Assembly: GCF_003362805.1 (NCBI RefSeq)
Contig: NZ_QNQT01000014.1
Span: forward strand, 27,551-81,672
DNA: 54,122 bases
Direction of reading: 5' to 3'
Source: Neobacillus piezotolerans
Lineage (GTDB): Bacteria; Bacillota; Bacilli; Bacillales; Cytobacillaceae
Positions 20,215 to 29,441 of this stretch are shown here, piece after piece. Position numbers and translations under genes: made by a program. Within the stretch, counting starts at the first letter, position 1, and every line of letters starts with the position of its first letter. Below the pieces are notes generated by a model. That model did no database searches and had not been told where the DNA came from. It was given only the letters and a program-made list of their open reading frames with translations.

Positions 20215-20658
20215 ATGAGAGCAGTCGTACAAAGAAGCAGGGAAGCGAGCGTAACGGTTGGCGGAGAGACAGTTGGCGAAATTGCCAAAGGGCTTGTCGT
20301 CCTTCTTGGTGTGACCCATGACGACACAGAGAAAGACGCGGCGTTTTTGGCCGACAAGATTGCGAACCTGAGGATTTACGAGGATGAAAGCGGAAAGATG
20401 AACCTTTCCCTTCTTGACGTGGGCGGGGATATCCTGTCCGTTTCCCAGTTTACGCTTTACGGGGACTGCCGGAAGGGGCGCCGGCCGAATTACATGGCCG
20501 CCGCGAAGCCGGACTATGCGAACACGCTTTACGAGGTGTTCAATTCCCTCCTGCGTGAGAAAGGGATCAAAGTGGAAACCGGCCGGTTCGGGGCGATGAT
20601 GGATGTCAGCCTCATCAATGACGGCCCGGTCACCCTGATCATTGATAGCCATGCATAA
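20215..20658 (+). CDS. dtd: D-aminoacyl-tRNA deacylase
   Basis: 147 residues. Dtd frees D-amino acids (and glycine mischarged on tRNA-Ala) from tRNA. The two active-site motifs are present: [10 protein letters not shown] near residue 78 and the NDGPVT motif (family GP dipeptide) near 137. A Shine-Dalgarno GGAG lies nine bases before the ATG, just after the relA stop, so the two share a transcript as in B. subtilis. Confidence 0.97.
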   Translation: MRAVVQRSREASVTVGGETVGEIAKGLVVLLGVTHDDTEKDAAFLADKIANLRIYEDESGKMNLSLLDVGGDILSVSQFTLYGDCRKGRRPNYMAAAKPDYANTLYEVFNSLLREKGIKVETGRFGAMMDVSLINDGPVTLIIDSHA

Positions 20659-20661
20659 ATA

Positions 20662-20693
20662 AAACCCGCCATGTTGGATTGGCGGGTGTTTTT
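20662..20693 (+). terminator. relA-dtd terminator
   Basis: CCCGCC/GGCGGG stem with a ten-base loop and TGTTTTT. Confidence 0.88.
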
Positions 20694-20701
20694 GTCCTTT
20701 T

Positions 20702-20732
20702 AAAAATCCCCTTTGTGCAAGGGGATTTTTTC
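20702..20732. terminator. Second terminator, shared with yrvJ
   Basis: AAATCCCC/GGGGATTT stem with A- and T-runs on the two sides, lying 41 bases after the yrvJ stop on the minus strand. It can stop traffic both ways. Confidence 0.85.
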
Positions 20733-20773
20733 TTAAACCTAAAAGGAAATGTAGTTCGACAAGCGTGTGCCGC

Positions 20774-22507
20774 TTACTTCTCTTTAAAATATCTTGCTAG
20801 CCCATCGACGATGCCGGTGGATGCGGCTTCCTGGAATTGATTTGAGAGGACGGCCATTTCTTCTTCGGCGTTGCTTAGGTAGCCGAGTTCAATGAGCGCG
20901 GCTGCCTGCTTGTTTTCCCTGATAACATGATAATCTCCAAACCTTGCCCCACGGCTATAGGACTTGGTGGAGCTTGAGGCGGATGCCTGAAGGGCGCCAG
21001 CGAGCCCTTTTTGATAGGAATGGTAATAGTATGTAGTCATTCCTCTCACGCTCCGGTCATAGTTGGAATCATAGTGGATGCTTATGAATGCGTCGGCTCC
21101 ATGGTAATGGGCCGTGCCAACCCGCGATGGAAGCGAGAGATATGTATCCCTGTCCCTGGTCATAATAACCTTGGCGCCTTTTGCAGCAAGCTTGTTGGAT
21201 ACAAGCGCCGCGGTTTTTAACGTAAGCCCCTTTTCAAATGTTCCTCTGACCCCTGTGGTGCCATTGTCTATGCCTCCATGGCCTGGATCAATGACGATTA
21301 CCTTGTTTTTTAGGTGTGCTTCCCCGCCGGATTTGTTTATTTGCGGAACAGTACCTGATACCTCGACGATCCAGCCTGCGATATAACCCGACTGACCGCC
21401 TTTTAATTCAATTTCATACCAGCTGCCCGATATATTTTTAATTTTGAATTCGGAGCCTTTGTTTGCCCTGGCGACGACTTTTGAATCCAGTGAAGGCTTT
21501 TGGCGGATGTTTGTGCCATCATAAAGGATGGCTGCCCAGCTTTCCTTGACTTCCTGGGGAGCGGGGGTATTTCCTTCGGCGGCTTTTTCGAGGTACCAGC
21601 CTGCGACCCAGCCAATCTTGCCTGGCGAAAACTCGATTTTTGCCCAGTTATTCACTTCCTCCAGGATGATGAAAGTTTTCCCTTTGTTGACAGTGGAGAT
21701 GATTTTGCCGCTCAGGGAGCCTTCGCTTCGGACGCTTAAGGCTGTCGCCGTGACGGTTCCCAAGACGCCTGAAGGCTTTTGTTCGGCCGGAGGCGCGTCT
21801 CCTGGTTGTGATGAAAGGAATTCGGAGCTGACCCAGCCCTTTTTCCCTGAAAAAGTGATAAGCGCCCACCCGTTGCCTTCTGAGATAACTTCGACTTTGG
21901 CGCCATTGGCCAATTTGCCAATAAGTTCGCTTGAAAGTGACGGTTCGGAACGGACATTCAGGAAGTCGGCGTTCACGGTTTTAACCTGTAGTGGATTATT
22001 TTGGGTTTCCCCATTTTGTTCCTTAACGGGGCTTTCTGCCTTTCCAGCCACTTGAAGGAATTGCGCCGAAACCCATCCATTCCCGGATTTGCTTGCAATC
22101 CTTGCCCATTCGCCGGATTTTTCGAGCACTTCGGCGGCTTGTCCTTTTACAAGATAGCCGACAATGCCATAACCTGTACCCGGTCCTTTTCTGATCCTTA
22201 AATTATCCACGGACGATGCAGCGGATACGTTATCGCTTTTCATCGTCAATAGCCATTCAGCCGCCCAGCCAGTCCCGCCTGAAGGCAGCTGAAGCTGAAC
22301 CCATTCATCCGATTGGCCCAAAACTGTAAACCTGGCGCCTTTTTTTACAGTGTCGACCACTTTATAGCTAAGGCCCGGCCCGCTTCGGATATTGAGGTTG
22401 TCCACGGCTGCGGCGGCAGTTTGGCCGGCAGAGGCTTCCTTTAAGGGGAACAATGTTCCGATTAGCAGTATGCAGCATGCTAGCAGCAAATAAATCCGTT
22501 TTTCCAT
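20774..22507 (-). CDS. yrvJ: SH3-repeat N-acetylmuramoyl-L-alanine amidase YrvJ
   Basis: 577 residues, secreted. A signal peptide (about residues 1-26, ending EASA) is followed by five bacterial SH3 domains (approximate starts 32, 97, 178, 250 and 327, each with LNIR/LRIR/LNVR...GPGxxY and a GWV/GWA end). An Amidase_3 domain begins near residue 400 with VIDPGHGG (zinc His), FEKGL (zinc Glu), SIHYDS and IELGYLSN (catalytic Glu near 538). It should cleave the stem peptide from muramic acid in the wall. The start is ATG 22507 with AGGAGG six bases before. A GTG at 22513 lies too close to that site. Confidence 0.95.
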   Translation of the reverse strand: MEKRIYLLLACCILLIGTLFPLKEASAGQTAAAAVDNLNIRSGPGLSYKVVDTVKKGARFTVLGQSDEWVQLQLPSGGTGWAAEWLLTMKSDNVSAASSVDNLRIRKGPGTGYGIVGYLVKGQAAEVLEKSGEWARIASKSGNGWVSAQFLQVAGKAESPVKEQNGETQNNPLQVKTVNADFLNVRSEPSLSSELIGKLANGAKVEVISEGNGWALITFSGKKGWVSSEFLSSQPGDAPPAEQKPSGVLGTVTATALSVRSEGSLSGKIISTVNKGKTFIILEEVNNWAKIEFSPGKIGWVAGWYLEKAAEGNTPAPQEVKESWAAILYDGTNIRQKPSLDSKVVARANKGSEFKIKNISGSWYEIELKGGQSGYIAGWIVEVSGTVPQINKSGGEAHLKNKVIVIDPGHGGIDNGTTGVRGTFEKGLTLKTAALVSNKLAAKGAKVIMTRDRDTYLSLPSRVGTAHYHGADAFISIHYDSNYDRSVRGMTTYYYHSYQKGLAGALQASASSSTKSYSRGARFGDYHVIRENKQAAALIELGYLSNAEEEMAVLSNQFQEAASTGIVDGLARYFKEK

Positions 22508-22678
22508 TCGCACCCTCCTATCCTATCATTCTATTTTAGCCGAAAGTTTGGATAATTTCATCCGTTTATCCTTTTTTGGAAAAATTAGCGGTTGGGAAAA
22601 AACACCCCCTTATTCTGATACATTTTTCCGAAAGTGGGGAGACTAGTAAAATAAAACCTGTACTGGAGGATGGAACGG

Positions 22679-22855
22679 ATGAGGTATAGCGATAAAGGAA
22701 TGCATGCGAACACTGGGAGCAAAGGGATTTTCGGCGTCGACTTTCATGATTTTCTTGAAAAGGAGCAGCATTCGGGCACATTTGAACTCGCCAGTGAATT
22801 CGGCCTCACAATCAGGGATGTCCGGAAATTGAAGAAACATCTGGAGCGTTCCTAA
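22679..22855 (+). CDS. Small helix-turn-helix-like protein
   Basis: 58 residues from ATG 22679. GGAGG stands nine bases upstream, while an ATG at 22670 touches that site. The C-terminal half (ELASEFGLTIRDVRKLKKHL) reads like a helix-turn-helix of the sigma-70 region 4 type. The N-terminal half is rich in His, Gly and Asp. It sits between divergent yrvJ and the hisS leader, where B. subtilis has a small gene of similar size (I think yrzK). Its function is unknown. The stop lies eight bases before the hisS promoter. Confidence 0.72.
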   Translation: MRYSDKGMHANTGSKGIFGVDFHDFLEKEQHSGTFELASEFGLTIRDVRKLKKHLERS

Positions 22856-22862
22856 TACAGTA

Positions 22863-22894
22863 TTGACATCTGCCGTTTGGCTCATTATTATAAT
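22863..22894 (+). promoter_or_regulatory. Sigma-A promoter of hisS-aspS
   Basis: TTGACA at 22863-22868, 17 bases, TATTAT, overlapping a second -10 (TATAAT at 22889-22894). Confidence 0.85.
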
Positions 22895-22898
22895 AGAA

Positions 22899-23200
22899 AG
22901 CACAGGCCAAAAAGCCTTGGCTAATGTACATAATAAGAGAACCGATGATGGAGCATAGTAATTAAGCCATAAATCATGGCCAGAGAGGAATTGCCCCAGG
23001 CTGAAAGCAATTCCGCATGACGGTTTAATGAATGAACACTCCGTAGGTTTCTCCCTGAACTGACAGTAGGGGAGAACGTCGCAGGCGTTAACTGTAAAAG
23101 AGGGAGCCCCGCTTTTTGGGCTTCAATTAGGGTGGCACCACGGGAATCCAAAACTCTCGTCCCTTGTTTAGAAATAAACAGGGGAGGGGAGTTTTTTATA
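22899..23200 (+). promoter_or_regulatory. T-box leader of hisS-aspS (His specifier)
   Basis: A tRNA-sensing riboswitch of about 300 bases. The T-box sequence AGGGTGGCACCACGGG is at 23129-23144. It is followed by a terminator (CTCTC...GGGAG type stem with a T6 run, 23153-23198) that the T-box side would replace by an antiterminator when uncharged tRNA binds. The AGTA motif of the specifier loop is in the 5' half (about 22958). The base of stem I appears to be GGAG with CTCC, and immediately before the CTCC side stands GAACAC, giving CAC (His) at 23037-23039 as the likely specifier codon. The specifier assignment is a reading by eye. Confidence 0.9.
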
Positions 23201-23259
23201 TTTTTACAGGAATGGAGCGGGGTTAAAAACCCATACCACATACAAAAGGAGGAATACCC

Positions 23260-24531
23260 ATGTCGATCAATATCCCGAGGGGGACACAGGATATTTTACC
23301 AGGCGAGGTTGAAACGTGGCAGTTGATTGAGGACGCGGCAAAGAGGCTTTGCCGGCTGTATCAATATCAGGAAATCAGGACGCCGATTTTCGAGCATACC
23401 GAGCTATTCAGCCGCGGGGTTGGAGATTCAACCGATATCGTCCAGAAGGAAATGTATACATTCGAAGACAGGGGCGGGCGCAGCATTACGCTCAGGCCTG
23501 AAGGGACAGCCGCTGTTGTCCGGGCATTTGTGGAAAAGAAGATGTTCGGCAATCCCGACCAGCCGGTAAAGCTATATTATATGGGGCCGATGTTCCGTTA
23601 TGAACGCCCACAGGCAGGCCGTTTCCGGCAATTCGTCCAGTTTGGCGTCGAGGCGCTCGGAAGCAATGACCCGGCAATCGATGCGGAAGTGATTTCATTG
23701 GCTATGAACCTATACGGCGAACTTGGCCTGAAAAAACTGAAACTGGTCCTGAACAGCCTTGGCGATCCCGAAAGCAGGAAAGCGCACAGGGATGCGCTCG
23801 TCAGCCATTTTAAGCCGCGGATTGGCGAATTTTGCGGAGACTGCCAGAACAGGCTTGAGAAAAATCCGCTGCGAATCCTTGATTGCAAAAAGGATCGCGA
23901 CCATGAACTTATGAAAACGGCGCCTTCAATTATTGAATACCTTAACGAAGGCTCAAGGGATTATTTTGAAAAGGTTAAGGAATACCTCGGCCAACTCGGC
24001 ATTTCGTTCGAAGTCGACCCGAAGCTTGTAAGAGGCCTTGATTACTACAATCATACAGCATTTGAGATTATGAGTGACGCAGAGGGTTTTGGCGCGATTA
24101 CAACATTATGCGGCGGCGGCCGGTATAACGGGCTTGCCGAAGAAATTGGCGGTCCGGAAACTCCAGGAATCGGTTTCGCGATGAGCATTGAAAGGTTCAT
24201 TGCGGCGCTTGAAGCAGAAAAAGTCAGCCTGCCGGTGGAAAAGAAAATCGACTGCTACCTTGTCTCGTTAGGGGACAGGGCGAAGGATTATACTGTCGGC
24301 CTGCTGCAGGAACTCCGCAAACTGGGAGTTTCCGCAGAGCGCGATTACCTCGGCCGGAAGCTGAAGGCCCAGTTCAAGGCCGCCGACAGGCTGAACGCCC
24401 GTTTTGTAGCAGTCCTTGGCGAGGATGAACTTGATAAAGGCGTAATCAATCTTAAGAATATGGAAACCGGTGACCAGGAGGAAGTCGAACTAGCTTCCTT
24501 TGTTGAAAAATTCCGGGAACAGCAGGGGTAA
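23260..24531 (+). CDS. hisS: Histidyl-tRNA synthetase
   Basis: 423 residues, class II synthetase. Motif 1 region: [13 protein letters not shown] and [15 protein letters not shown]; motif 2: [20 protein letters not shown]; the histidine-specific loop [15 protein letters not shown]; motif 3: [13 protein letters not shown]-terminal anticodon-binding domain follows. It charges tRNA-His. AAAGGAGG lies nine bases upstream of the ATG. aspS follows after 12 bases, so the His-type T-box would control both. Confidence 0.98.
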   Translation: MSINIPRGTQDILPGEVETWQLIEDAAKRLCRLYQYQEIRTPIFEHTELFSRGVGDSTDIVQKEMYTFEDRGGRSITLRPEGTAAVVRAFVEKKMFGNPDQPVKLYYMGPMFRYERPQAGRFRQFVQFGVEALGSNDPAIDAEVISLAMNLYGELGLKKLKLVLNSLGDPESRKAHRDALVSHFKPRIGEFCGDCQNRLEKNPLRILDCKKDRDHELMKTAPSIIEYLNEGSRDYFEKVKEYLGQLGISFEVDPKLVRGLDYYNHTAFEIMSDAEGFGAITTLCGGGRYNGLAEEIGGPETPGIGFAMSIERFIAALEAEKVSLPVEKKIDCYLVSLGDRAKDYTVGLLQELRKLGVSAERDYLGRKLKAQFKAADRLNARFVAVLGEDELDKGVINLKNMETGDQEEVELASFVEKFREQQG

Positions 24532-24543
24532 GGAGGAAACAGT

Positions 24544-26319
24544 ATGTATGGCAGAAGTTATTTTTGCGGTGAAGTTCCTGAATCCGCGATTGGCGAAAAG
24601 GTATTTTTAAAAGGGTGGGTCCAGAAAAGGCGCGACCTCGGCGGGCTGATCTTCATTGACCTGCGTGACCGGACAGGAATTGTCCAGGTTGTTTTCAACC
24701 CTGATTTATCCCAGGAGGCGCTTGCCACAGCGGAAAAAATCCGCAACGAGTACGTCCTTGATATCCGCGGCACGGTTGTCGCGAGGGAAGAAGGGACAAT
24801 CAACGAAAATATTGCTACCGGAAAAATCGAAATCCAGGCTGAAAGTGTCGCAATTATCAATGAAGCAAAAACACCTCCGTTTGTCATATCGGACCGGACA
24901 GATGCTTCCGAGGATGTTCGCTTGAAATACAGGTATTTGGATTTCCGCCGCCCGGTTATCTTTGAAACGCTGAAAATGCGCCACAATGTGACGAAGGCGA
25001 TCCGTGACTTCCTCGATGGCGAGGGTTTCCTTGACATTGAAACGCCGATTTTGACGAAGAGCACCCCAGAAGGAGCGCGCGACTATTTAGTCCCAAGCCG
25101 TGTCCATCCTGGTGAGTTCTACGCGCTTCCGCAGTCGCCTCAGCTTTTCAAGCAGCTATTGATGGTTGGCGGCGTCGAGCGATATTACCAGATCGCCCGC
25201 TGCTTCCGCGACGAGGACCTTCGCGCGGACCGGCAGCCGGAGTTTACACAGATCGATATTGAAACTAGCTTTATGAGCCAGGACGACATCATCGCGATGA
25301 TGGAAAGAATGATGTCCAAGCTAATGAAGGAAGTAAAGGGAATCGAGGTTCCCGCGGAATTCCCGCGCATGCGCTACGAGGAAGCGATGACCCGCTATGG
25401 TTCCGACAAGCCGGATACACGCTTTGAACTGGAGCTGAAAGATCTTTCCGAAGTTGTTGCAGGCTGCGGCTTCAAGGTATTCGCGGCCGCGGTTGAAAAT
25501 GGCGGACAGGTAAAGGCAATCAATGTAAAAGGCGCTGCCGACAAGTATTCTCGTAAAGACATCGATGCGCTTGGTGAATTCGCGGCTGTTTATGGCGCGA
25601 AAGGCCTTGCCTGGCTGAAGGTTGAAGCTGACGGATTGAAGGGGCCGATTGCAAAATTCTTCTCCCCTGAAGAAGCTGAAGCAATCAGCAAGGTAGTGGA
25701 GGCTGAAATGGGAGACCTTCTCTTGTTCGTCGCCGATAAAAAATCTGTCGTCGCGGATGCGCTAGGGGCGCTAAGGCTGAAACTTGGGAAAGACCTCGGC
25801 CTGATCGACCAGGGCAAATTCAATTTCCTCTGGATTACCGACTGGCCGCTGCTTGAGTATTCGGAAGAGGATGGCCGTTATTATGCGGCGCACCATCCGT
25901 TCACAATGCCATTCAGGGAAGACCTTGCCCTGCTTGACGAAGAACCGTCCAAAGTCCGCGCCCAAGCGTACGACCTAGTGTTGAACGGTTATGAGCTTGG
26001 CGGAGGATCGCTGCGAATTTTTGAACGGGACATCCAGGAAAAAATGTTCGAGGTGCTTGGCTTTACGCAGGAAGAAGCAAAGGAACAATTCGGATTCCTG
26101 CTTGAAGCGTTCGAATACGGAACACCTCCGCATGGCGGAATCGCGCTTGGACTCGACAGGCTTGTCATGCTCCTTGCTGGAAGCACCAACCTTCGCGATA
26201 CGATTGCGTTCCCGAAGACCGCTTCGGCAAGCGACCTATTGACGAATGCACCAGGAGAGGTAAGCACCGCCCAGCTTGAAGAGCTTCACCTTGCTTTGAA
26301 AATGGAGAAAAGCGAGTAG
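24544..26319 (+). CDS. aspS: Aspartyl-tRNA synthetase
   Basis: 591 residues, bacterial-type AspRS. An N-terminal OB-fold anticodon-binding domain ([19 protein letters not shown]), class II motif 2 ([18 protein letters not shown]), the bacteria-specific GAD insertion (about residues 290-420) and motif 3 ([12 protein letters not shown]) are all present. AAGGAGG lies seven bases before the ATG. Whether it is discriminating or also charges tRNA-Asn cannot be told from sequence alone. No clear terminator follows, but the 6S RNA gene starts about 120 bases later. Confidence 0.98.
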   Translation: MYGRSYFCGEVPESAIGEKVFLKGWVQKRRDLGGLIFIDLRDRTGIVQVVFNPDLSQEALATAEKIRNEYVLDIRGTVVAREEGTINENIATGKIEIQAESVAIINEAKTPPFVISDRTDASEDVRLKYRYLDFRRPVIFETLKMRHNVTKAIRDFLDGEGFLDIETPILTKSTPEGARDYLVPSRVHPGEFYALPQSPQLFKQLLMVGGVERYYQIARCFRDEDLRADRQPEFTQIDIETSFMSQDDIIAMMERMMSKLMKEVKGIEVPAEFPRMRYEEAMTRYGSDKPDTRFELELKDLSEVVAGCGFKVFAAAVENGGQVKAINVKGAADKYSRKDIDALGEFAAVYGAKGLAWLKVEADGLKGPIAKFFSPEEAEAISKVVEAEMGDLLLFVADKKSVVADALGALRLKLGKDLGLIDQGKFNFLWITDWPLLEYSEEDGRYYAAHHPFTMPFREDLALLDEEPSKVRAQAYDLVLNGYELGGGSLRIFERDIQEKMFEVLGFTQEEAKEQFGFLLEAFEYGTPPHGGIALGLDRLVMLLAGSTNLRDTIAFPKTASASDLLTNAPGEVSTAQLEELHLALKMEKSE

Positions 26320-26395
26320 CCTAAAGTTGGGAAAATTCTTCCGCCCGCTTCCGAAAAAAGGGGGCAGAGGAAGAAAATGGACGATGGCTTGTTTC

Positions 26396-26424
26396 TTGAA
26401 AAATATTCAGATTTTTGATATGAT
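26396..26424 (+). promoter_or_regulatory. Promoter of the 6S RNA gene
   Basis: TTGAAA, 17 bases, TATGAT. The predicted start falls about ten bases before the 6S closing stem, in line with a short processed 5' extension in B. subtilis. Confidence 0.8.
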
Positions 26425-26436
26425 GTAATCAATTAA

Positions 26437-26628
26437 GAAGAGTCCTGAAGTGTACGTTGCATCGCCTAAATGTTTTGACCGAACATTTTTTCTTCGGGAG
26501 TCTGAGTTTCACGGCTGCGCACATGCCCCATACCCGGGGACTTGCAATAGCAGTGAACAGGACACCCACCTGCTTTATGCGGGCCAAAACGAAGGAAATT
26601 GGCAACGGCACAAGTTTGGGACTCTTCT
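26437..26628 (+). ncRNA. bsrA: 6S RNA (6S-1 type, bsrA)
   Basis: About 190 nucleotides, the size of B. subtilis 6S-1. The ends pair over nine bases (GAAGAGTCC with GGGACTCTTC). Recognisable conserved segments are GACCGAACATTTTTTCTTCG, ATACCCGGGGACTTGCAATA and GTGAACAGGACACCCACC. It folds as a long rod with a central bubble that mimics an open promoter and binds sigma-A RNA polymerase. The position between aspS and tcdA (yrvM) is the same as in B. subtilis. Confidence 0.93.
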
Positions 26629-26651
26629 GCCTTGTTTAAAGCTATCATTTC

Positions 26652-26683
26652 AAGCCCCCTGGCGGGAATGCCGGGGGCTTTTT
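26652..26683 (+). terminator. 6S RNA terminator
   Basis: AGCCCCC-T-GGC pairs with GCC-GGGGGCT, followed by TTTTT. Confidence 0.93.
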
Positions 26684-26789
26684 GGTGTCCGCCATGAAGT
26701 GCGGTCCGGCTGGCATGGACCCATTTTTACAAAAGCGGGGTTTGGAATTGCACTCGATACGGCCAGTAATTGTGGCGGAAATTTGACAG

Positions 26790-26882
26790 TTTTCGATAAC
26801 TCTTGAAAAGTGGGGGATAAATCCAAAAAAATTTTCGATATTCTCCAAAAAGTGGGCGATAAAAGAAAAAAATTTTCGATAT
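26790..26882. repeat. Short AT-rich direct repeat downstream of 6S RNA
   Basis: TTTTCGATA recurs at 26790, 26832 and 26873 (periods 42 and 41). Between copies there is a shared pattern AAAAGTGGG-GATAAA...AAAAAAA. A further, partly inverted ATATCGAGG lies at about 26898. No reading frame or known element fits. The rest of the 26684-27029 gap holds only the tcdA promoter candidate. Confidence 0.8.
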
Positions 26883-26942
26883 CGGCCCGGATTTTTGAAT
26901 ATCGAGGATGGACTGTCACTTGGGTGCGTACTTCTTTAACAT

Positions 26943-26972
26943 TTGCTTGCTATTAAATGAGGTATGTTATAT
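26943..26972 (+). promoter_or_regulatory. Possible promoter of tcdA
   Basis: TTGCTT, 18 bases, TTATAT in an AT-rich stretch. Alternative -10 boxes overlap (TATGTT, TATATT). Confidence 0.4.
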
Positions 26973-27029
26973 ATTTTTACGGGTAAAAGATACATACGAA
27001 ACAGTGAAACTGAAATTGGAGTGAGGAGC

Positions 27030-27803
27030 ATGCTGCATCAATTTTCACGGAATGAGCTTGCAATTGGCCGGGAAGGCTTGGATATTTTGAAAAACAGCAC
27101 GGTGATGGTGCTTGGAATCGGGGGAGTCGGGTCGTTTTCGGCTGAAGCGCTGGCAAGGTCAGGAGTCGGACGTCTGATTCTGATTGACAAGGATGTCGTA
27201 GATATTACGAACGTGAACAGGCAGGTTATCGCACTACTGTCGACCGTCGGGAAACCAAAAGCGGACCTGATGAAGGAGCGGATTGCCGACATCAACCCGG
27301 ACTGCGAGGTTATTTCGCTTAAAATGTTTTATACTGAGGAAACGTATGAAGAAGTTTTCGCGTACCAGCCGGATTTCGTCATCGATGCGTCAGATACAAT
27401 TGTGTATAAAATCCATCTAATCAAAGAGTGCCAGAAGCGGGGAATCCCGATCATTTCAAGCATGGGGGCGGCCAATAAAATGGATCCGACGCGCTTCATG
27501 ATTGCCGATATTTTCAAGACCCATACCGATCCGATAGCGAAGGTCATTAGGACAAAGCTGAGGAAGGAAGGCATCAGGAAGGGAATCCCAGTCGTGTTTT
27601 CCGATGAGAGCCCGATTGTCATCCGCGAAGATGTCCGGAAAGTGGTTGGGAATGACAAGGCGGAAATCCGGAAAGCGCAAATGCCACCGTCTTCCAACGC
27701 TTTCGTACCTTCAGTCGCGGGGCTTATCATGGCGAGCTATGTGGTCCGCGAGCTGTTGAAGGATATTAAGATTGAACGTGTCGCCGATGCCGGGGAGAAG
27801 TGA
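27030..27803 (+). CDS. tcdA: tRNA threonylcarbamoyladenosine dehydratase TcdA (YrvM)
   Basis: 257 residues, E1/ThiF-like ATP-binding fold. TcdA uses ATP to close t6A-37 of ANN-decoding tRNAs into cyclic ct6A. The nucleotide loop is GIGGVGSFSAEALARSG near residues 29-45, followed by LIDKDVVDITNVNRQ and the conserved SSMGAANKMDPTRF. The start is ATG 27030 (MLHQFSRNELAIG), with GGAG-TGAGGAG just ahead. Twenty-two further open codons upstream do not fit the family. It is a stand-alone gene facing rarA, with a shared terminator between. Confidence 0.95.
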   Translation: MLHQFSRNELAIGREGLDILKNSTVMVLGIGGVGSFSAEALARSGVGRLILIDKDVVDITNVNRQVIALLSTVGKPKADLMKERIADINPDCEVISLKMFYTEETYEEVFAYQPDFVIDASDTIVYKIHLIKECQKRGIPIISSMGAANKMDPTRFMIADIFKTHTDPIAKVIRTKLRKEGIRKGIPVVFSDESPIVIREDVRKVVGNDKAEIRKAQMPPSSNAFVPSVAGLIMASYVVRELLKDIKIERVADAGEK

Positions 27804-27837
27804 TTGCCGGCAGGTTTCCGTAATTAAATACGAATAG

Positions 27838-27875
27838 TAAAATCCCCCGGCCGCTAACCGCACCGGGGGATTTTA
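27838..27875. terminator. Terminator between tcdA and rarA
   Basis: AATCCCCCGG/CCGGGGGATT perfect stem with a 12-base loop and A/T flanks on both sides. It lies 111 bases after the rarA stop on the minus strand and 34 after tcdA. Confidence 0.93.
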
Positions 27876-27986
27876 TGTTGCTAATAAAATGATAAAATAC
27901 AACCTTGCTTCCCAAGGCGCTTCCGCATCTTGGAATTGGGAAAATTTTTGCGGCGAGTTGCCTTTTTGGGACATTTTTCGGCAATT

Positions 27987-29261
27987 TTATTTTTTCCCAA
28001 TCAATTTTTCATAGACAGAGGCGAAGGCCTGTTCGAATTTGCTGTTCTTTTTCGGGACATAATATTTTTTGTTTTTTATTCTGTCAGGCAAATATTGCTG
28101 GGGGACCCAGCCCGATTCATAATCATGCGGATAAAGGTAATCGATGCCGCGCCCCAGTTCTTTCGCTCCCTTGTAATGGGCATCCTTGAGGTGGTCGGGA
28201 ACTTCCCCTGAAATGCCTTTTCTGATATCGGCGAGCGCCGAGTCAATCGCCATGATGGCCGAGTTCGATTTCGGAGAAAGGCAAAGCTCGATGACTGCAT
28301 TGGCAAGGGGGATCCGCGCTTCGGGAAAGCCGATGCGCTCTGCGGTTTCGATGGCGGCAAGCGTCCGGGCCCCAGCCTGCGGATTGGCGAGTCCGACATC
28401 TTCATAAGCAATCACCAGGAGCCGCCGCGCGATGCTTGGAAGGTCGCCGGCTTCAATCAGCCTTCCCAGATAATGAAGTGCCGCGTTCGCATCGCTGCCG
28501 CGGATGGACTTTTGAAATCCGGACAGCACATCGTAATGGGCGTCGCCGTCCTTATCGTGGACGAAGCTTTTCTTCTGGAGGCATTCTTCGGCAGTCTCAA
28601 GGTCGATATGGATAATTCCATTTTCGTCCGGCTCGGTCGACAGGGCTGCAAGCTCAACCGCATTCAGGGAGCTTCGGACATCGCCGCCCGCCCCTTTTGC
28701 AAAATGCTCGAGCGCATCGCTGTCCATCTCGATTTTCATGGTACCGAGGCCGCGCTCTTCGTCTTCCAATGCCCTGAAAATCGCTTTTTTGATATCATCC
28801 GGTTCGAGCGGCTTCAGTTCAAAAATCTGGCATCTGCTTCGGATGGCCGGGTTGATGCTATGGTATGGGTTGCTTGTCGTCGCACCGATCATTGTGATCA
28901 TCCCGTTTTCGAGATACGGGAGGAGGAAGTCCTGCTTCGCCTTGTCAAGGCGGTGCACTTCGTCTAGAAGGAGGATGACTTTTCCCGACATTTTCGCTTC
29001 GGCGGCGACAATTTCCATGTCTTTCTTATTATTTGTAACGGCGTTCAGCGTCCTAAATGCGTAGCGGGTGCTGCCGGCTATCGCACTTGCAATCGAGGTT
29101 TTCCCGATGCCTGGCGGGCCGTACAGAATCATCGAGGATAACTGTTTCGCCTTGACCATTCTTGATATGATTTTTCCCTCGCCGACGAGATGCTCCTGCC
29201 CGCAGACTTCTTCCAATGTCCTGGGGCGCATTCTATAAGCGAGCGGTTTTTGCTGCATCAT
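27987..29261 (-). CDS. rarA: Replication-associated recombination protein RarA (MgsA)
   Basis: A 424-residue AAA+ ATPase of the clamp-loader-like RarA/Mgs1 family that acts at stalled replication forks. Walker A is YGPPGIGKTS near residue 48, Walker B is LLLDEVHRL near 100, and sensor 1 lies in MIGATTSNPYHSINPAIRSRC. The C-terminal tetramerisation part holds KDGDAHYDVLSGFQKSIRGSD and GRGIDYLYPHDYESG. ATG 29261 is preferred, with GGAGAG about eight bases ahead. The frame extends five codons further. Confidence 0.96.
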   Translation of the reverse strand: MMQQKPLAYRMRPRTLEEVCGQEHLVGEGKIISRMVKAKQLSSMILYGPPGIGKTSIASAIAGSTRYAFRTLNAVTNNKKDMEIVAAEAKMSGKVILLLDEVHRLDKAKQDFLLPYLENGMITMIGATTSNPYHSINPAIRSRCQIFELKPLEPDDIKKAIFRALEDEERGLGTMKIEMDSDALEHFAKGAGGDVRSSLNAVELAALSTEPDENGIIHIDLETAEECLQKKSFVHDKDGDAHYDVLSGFQKSIRGSDANAALHYLGRLIEAGDLPSIARRLLVIAYEDVGLANPQAGARTLAAIETAERIGFPEARIPLANAVIELCLSPKSNSAIMAIDSALADIRKGISGEVPDHLKDAHYKGAKELGRGIDYLYPHDYESGWVPQQYLPDRIKNKKYYVPKKNSKFEQAFASVYEKLIGKK

Positions 29262-29294
29262 TGTCCATCTCTCCAATTTGCATGTCTATCTAAT

Positions 29295-29324
29295 AGTGTA
29301 TCATGCTGGCGGCAGGGCGACCAA
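29295..29324 (-). promoter_or_regulatory. Promoter of rarA
   Basis: On the minus strand, TTGGTC, 18 bases, TACACT preceded by TGA (extended -10). Confidence 0.55.
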
Positions 29325-29363
29325 GGCTGAATGATTGAGGGTAATGCATAATGCCTCCCATTG

Positions 29364-29372
29364 TGCTATAAT
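29364..29372 (+). promoter_or_regulatory. Extended -10 promoter of the yczE-like gene and cymR
   Basis: TGCTATAAT is a perfect extended -10 box with no evident -35, about 70 bases before the first gene. Confidence 0.65.
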
Positions 29373-29441
29373 TTGAAAAGCCTATCAGCTTACTATGGAT
29401 TACCCGGTGAGATTATTTTTCAACAGCAAAGGAGTACTTCG

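Noticed and set aside
26437-26628. Small open frames across the 6S RNA locus (for example 26450-26806)
   Set aside because: They cross the 6S RNA and its terminator, lack ribosome-binding sites, and the RNA identity is clear.
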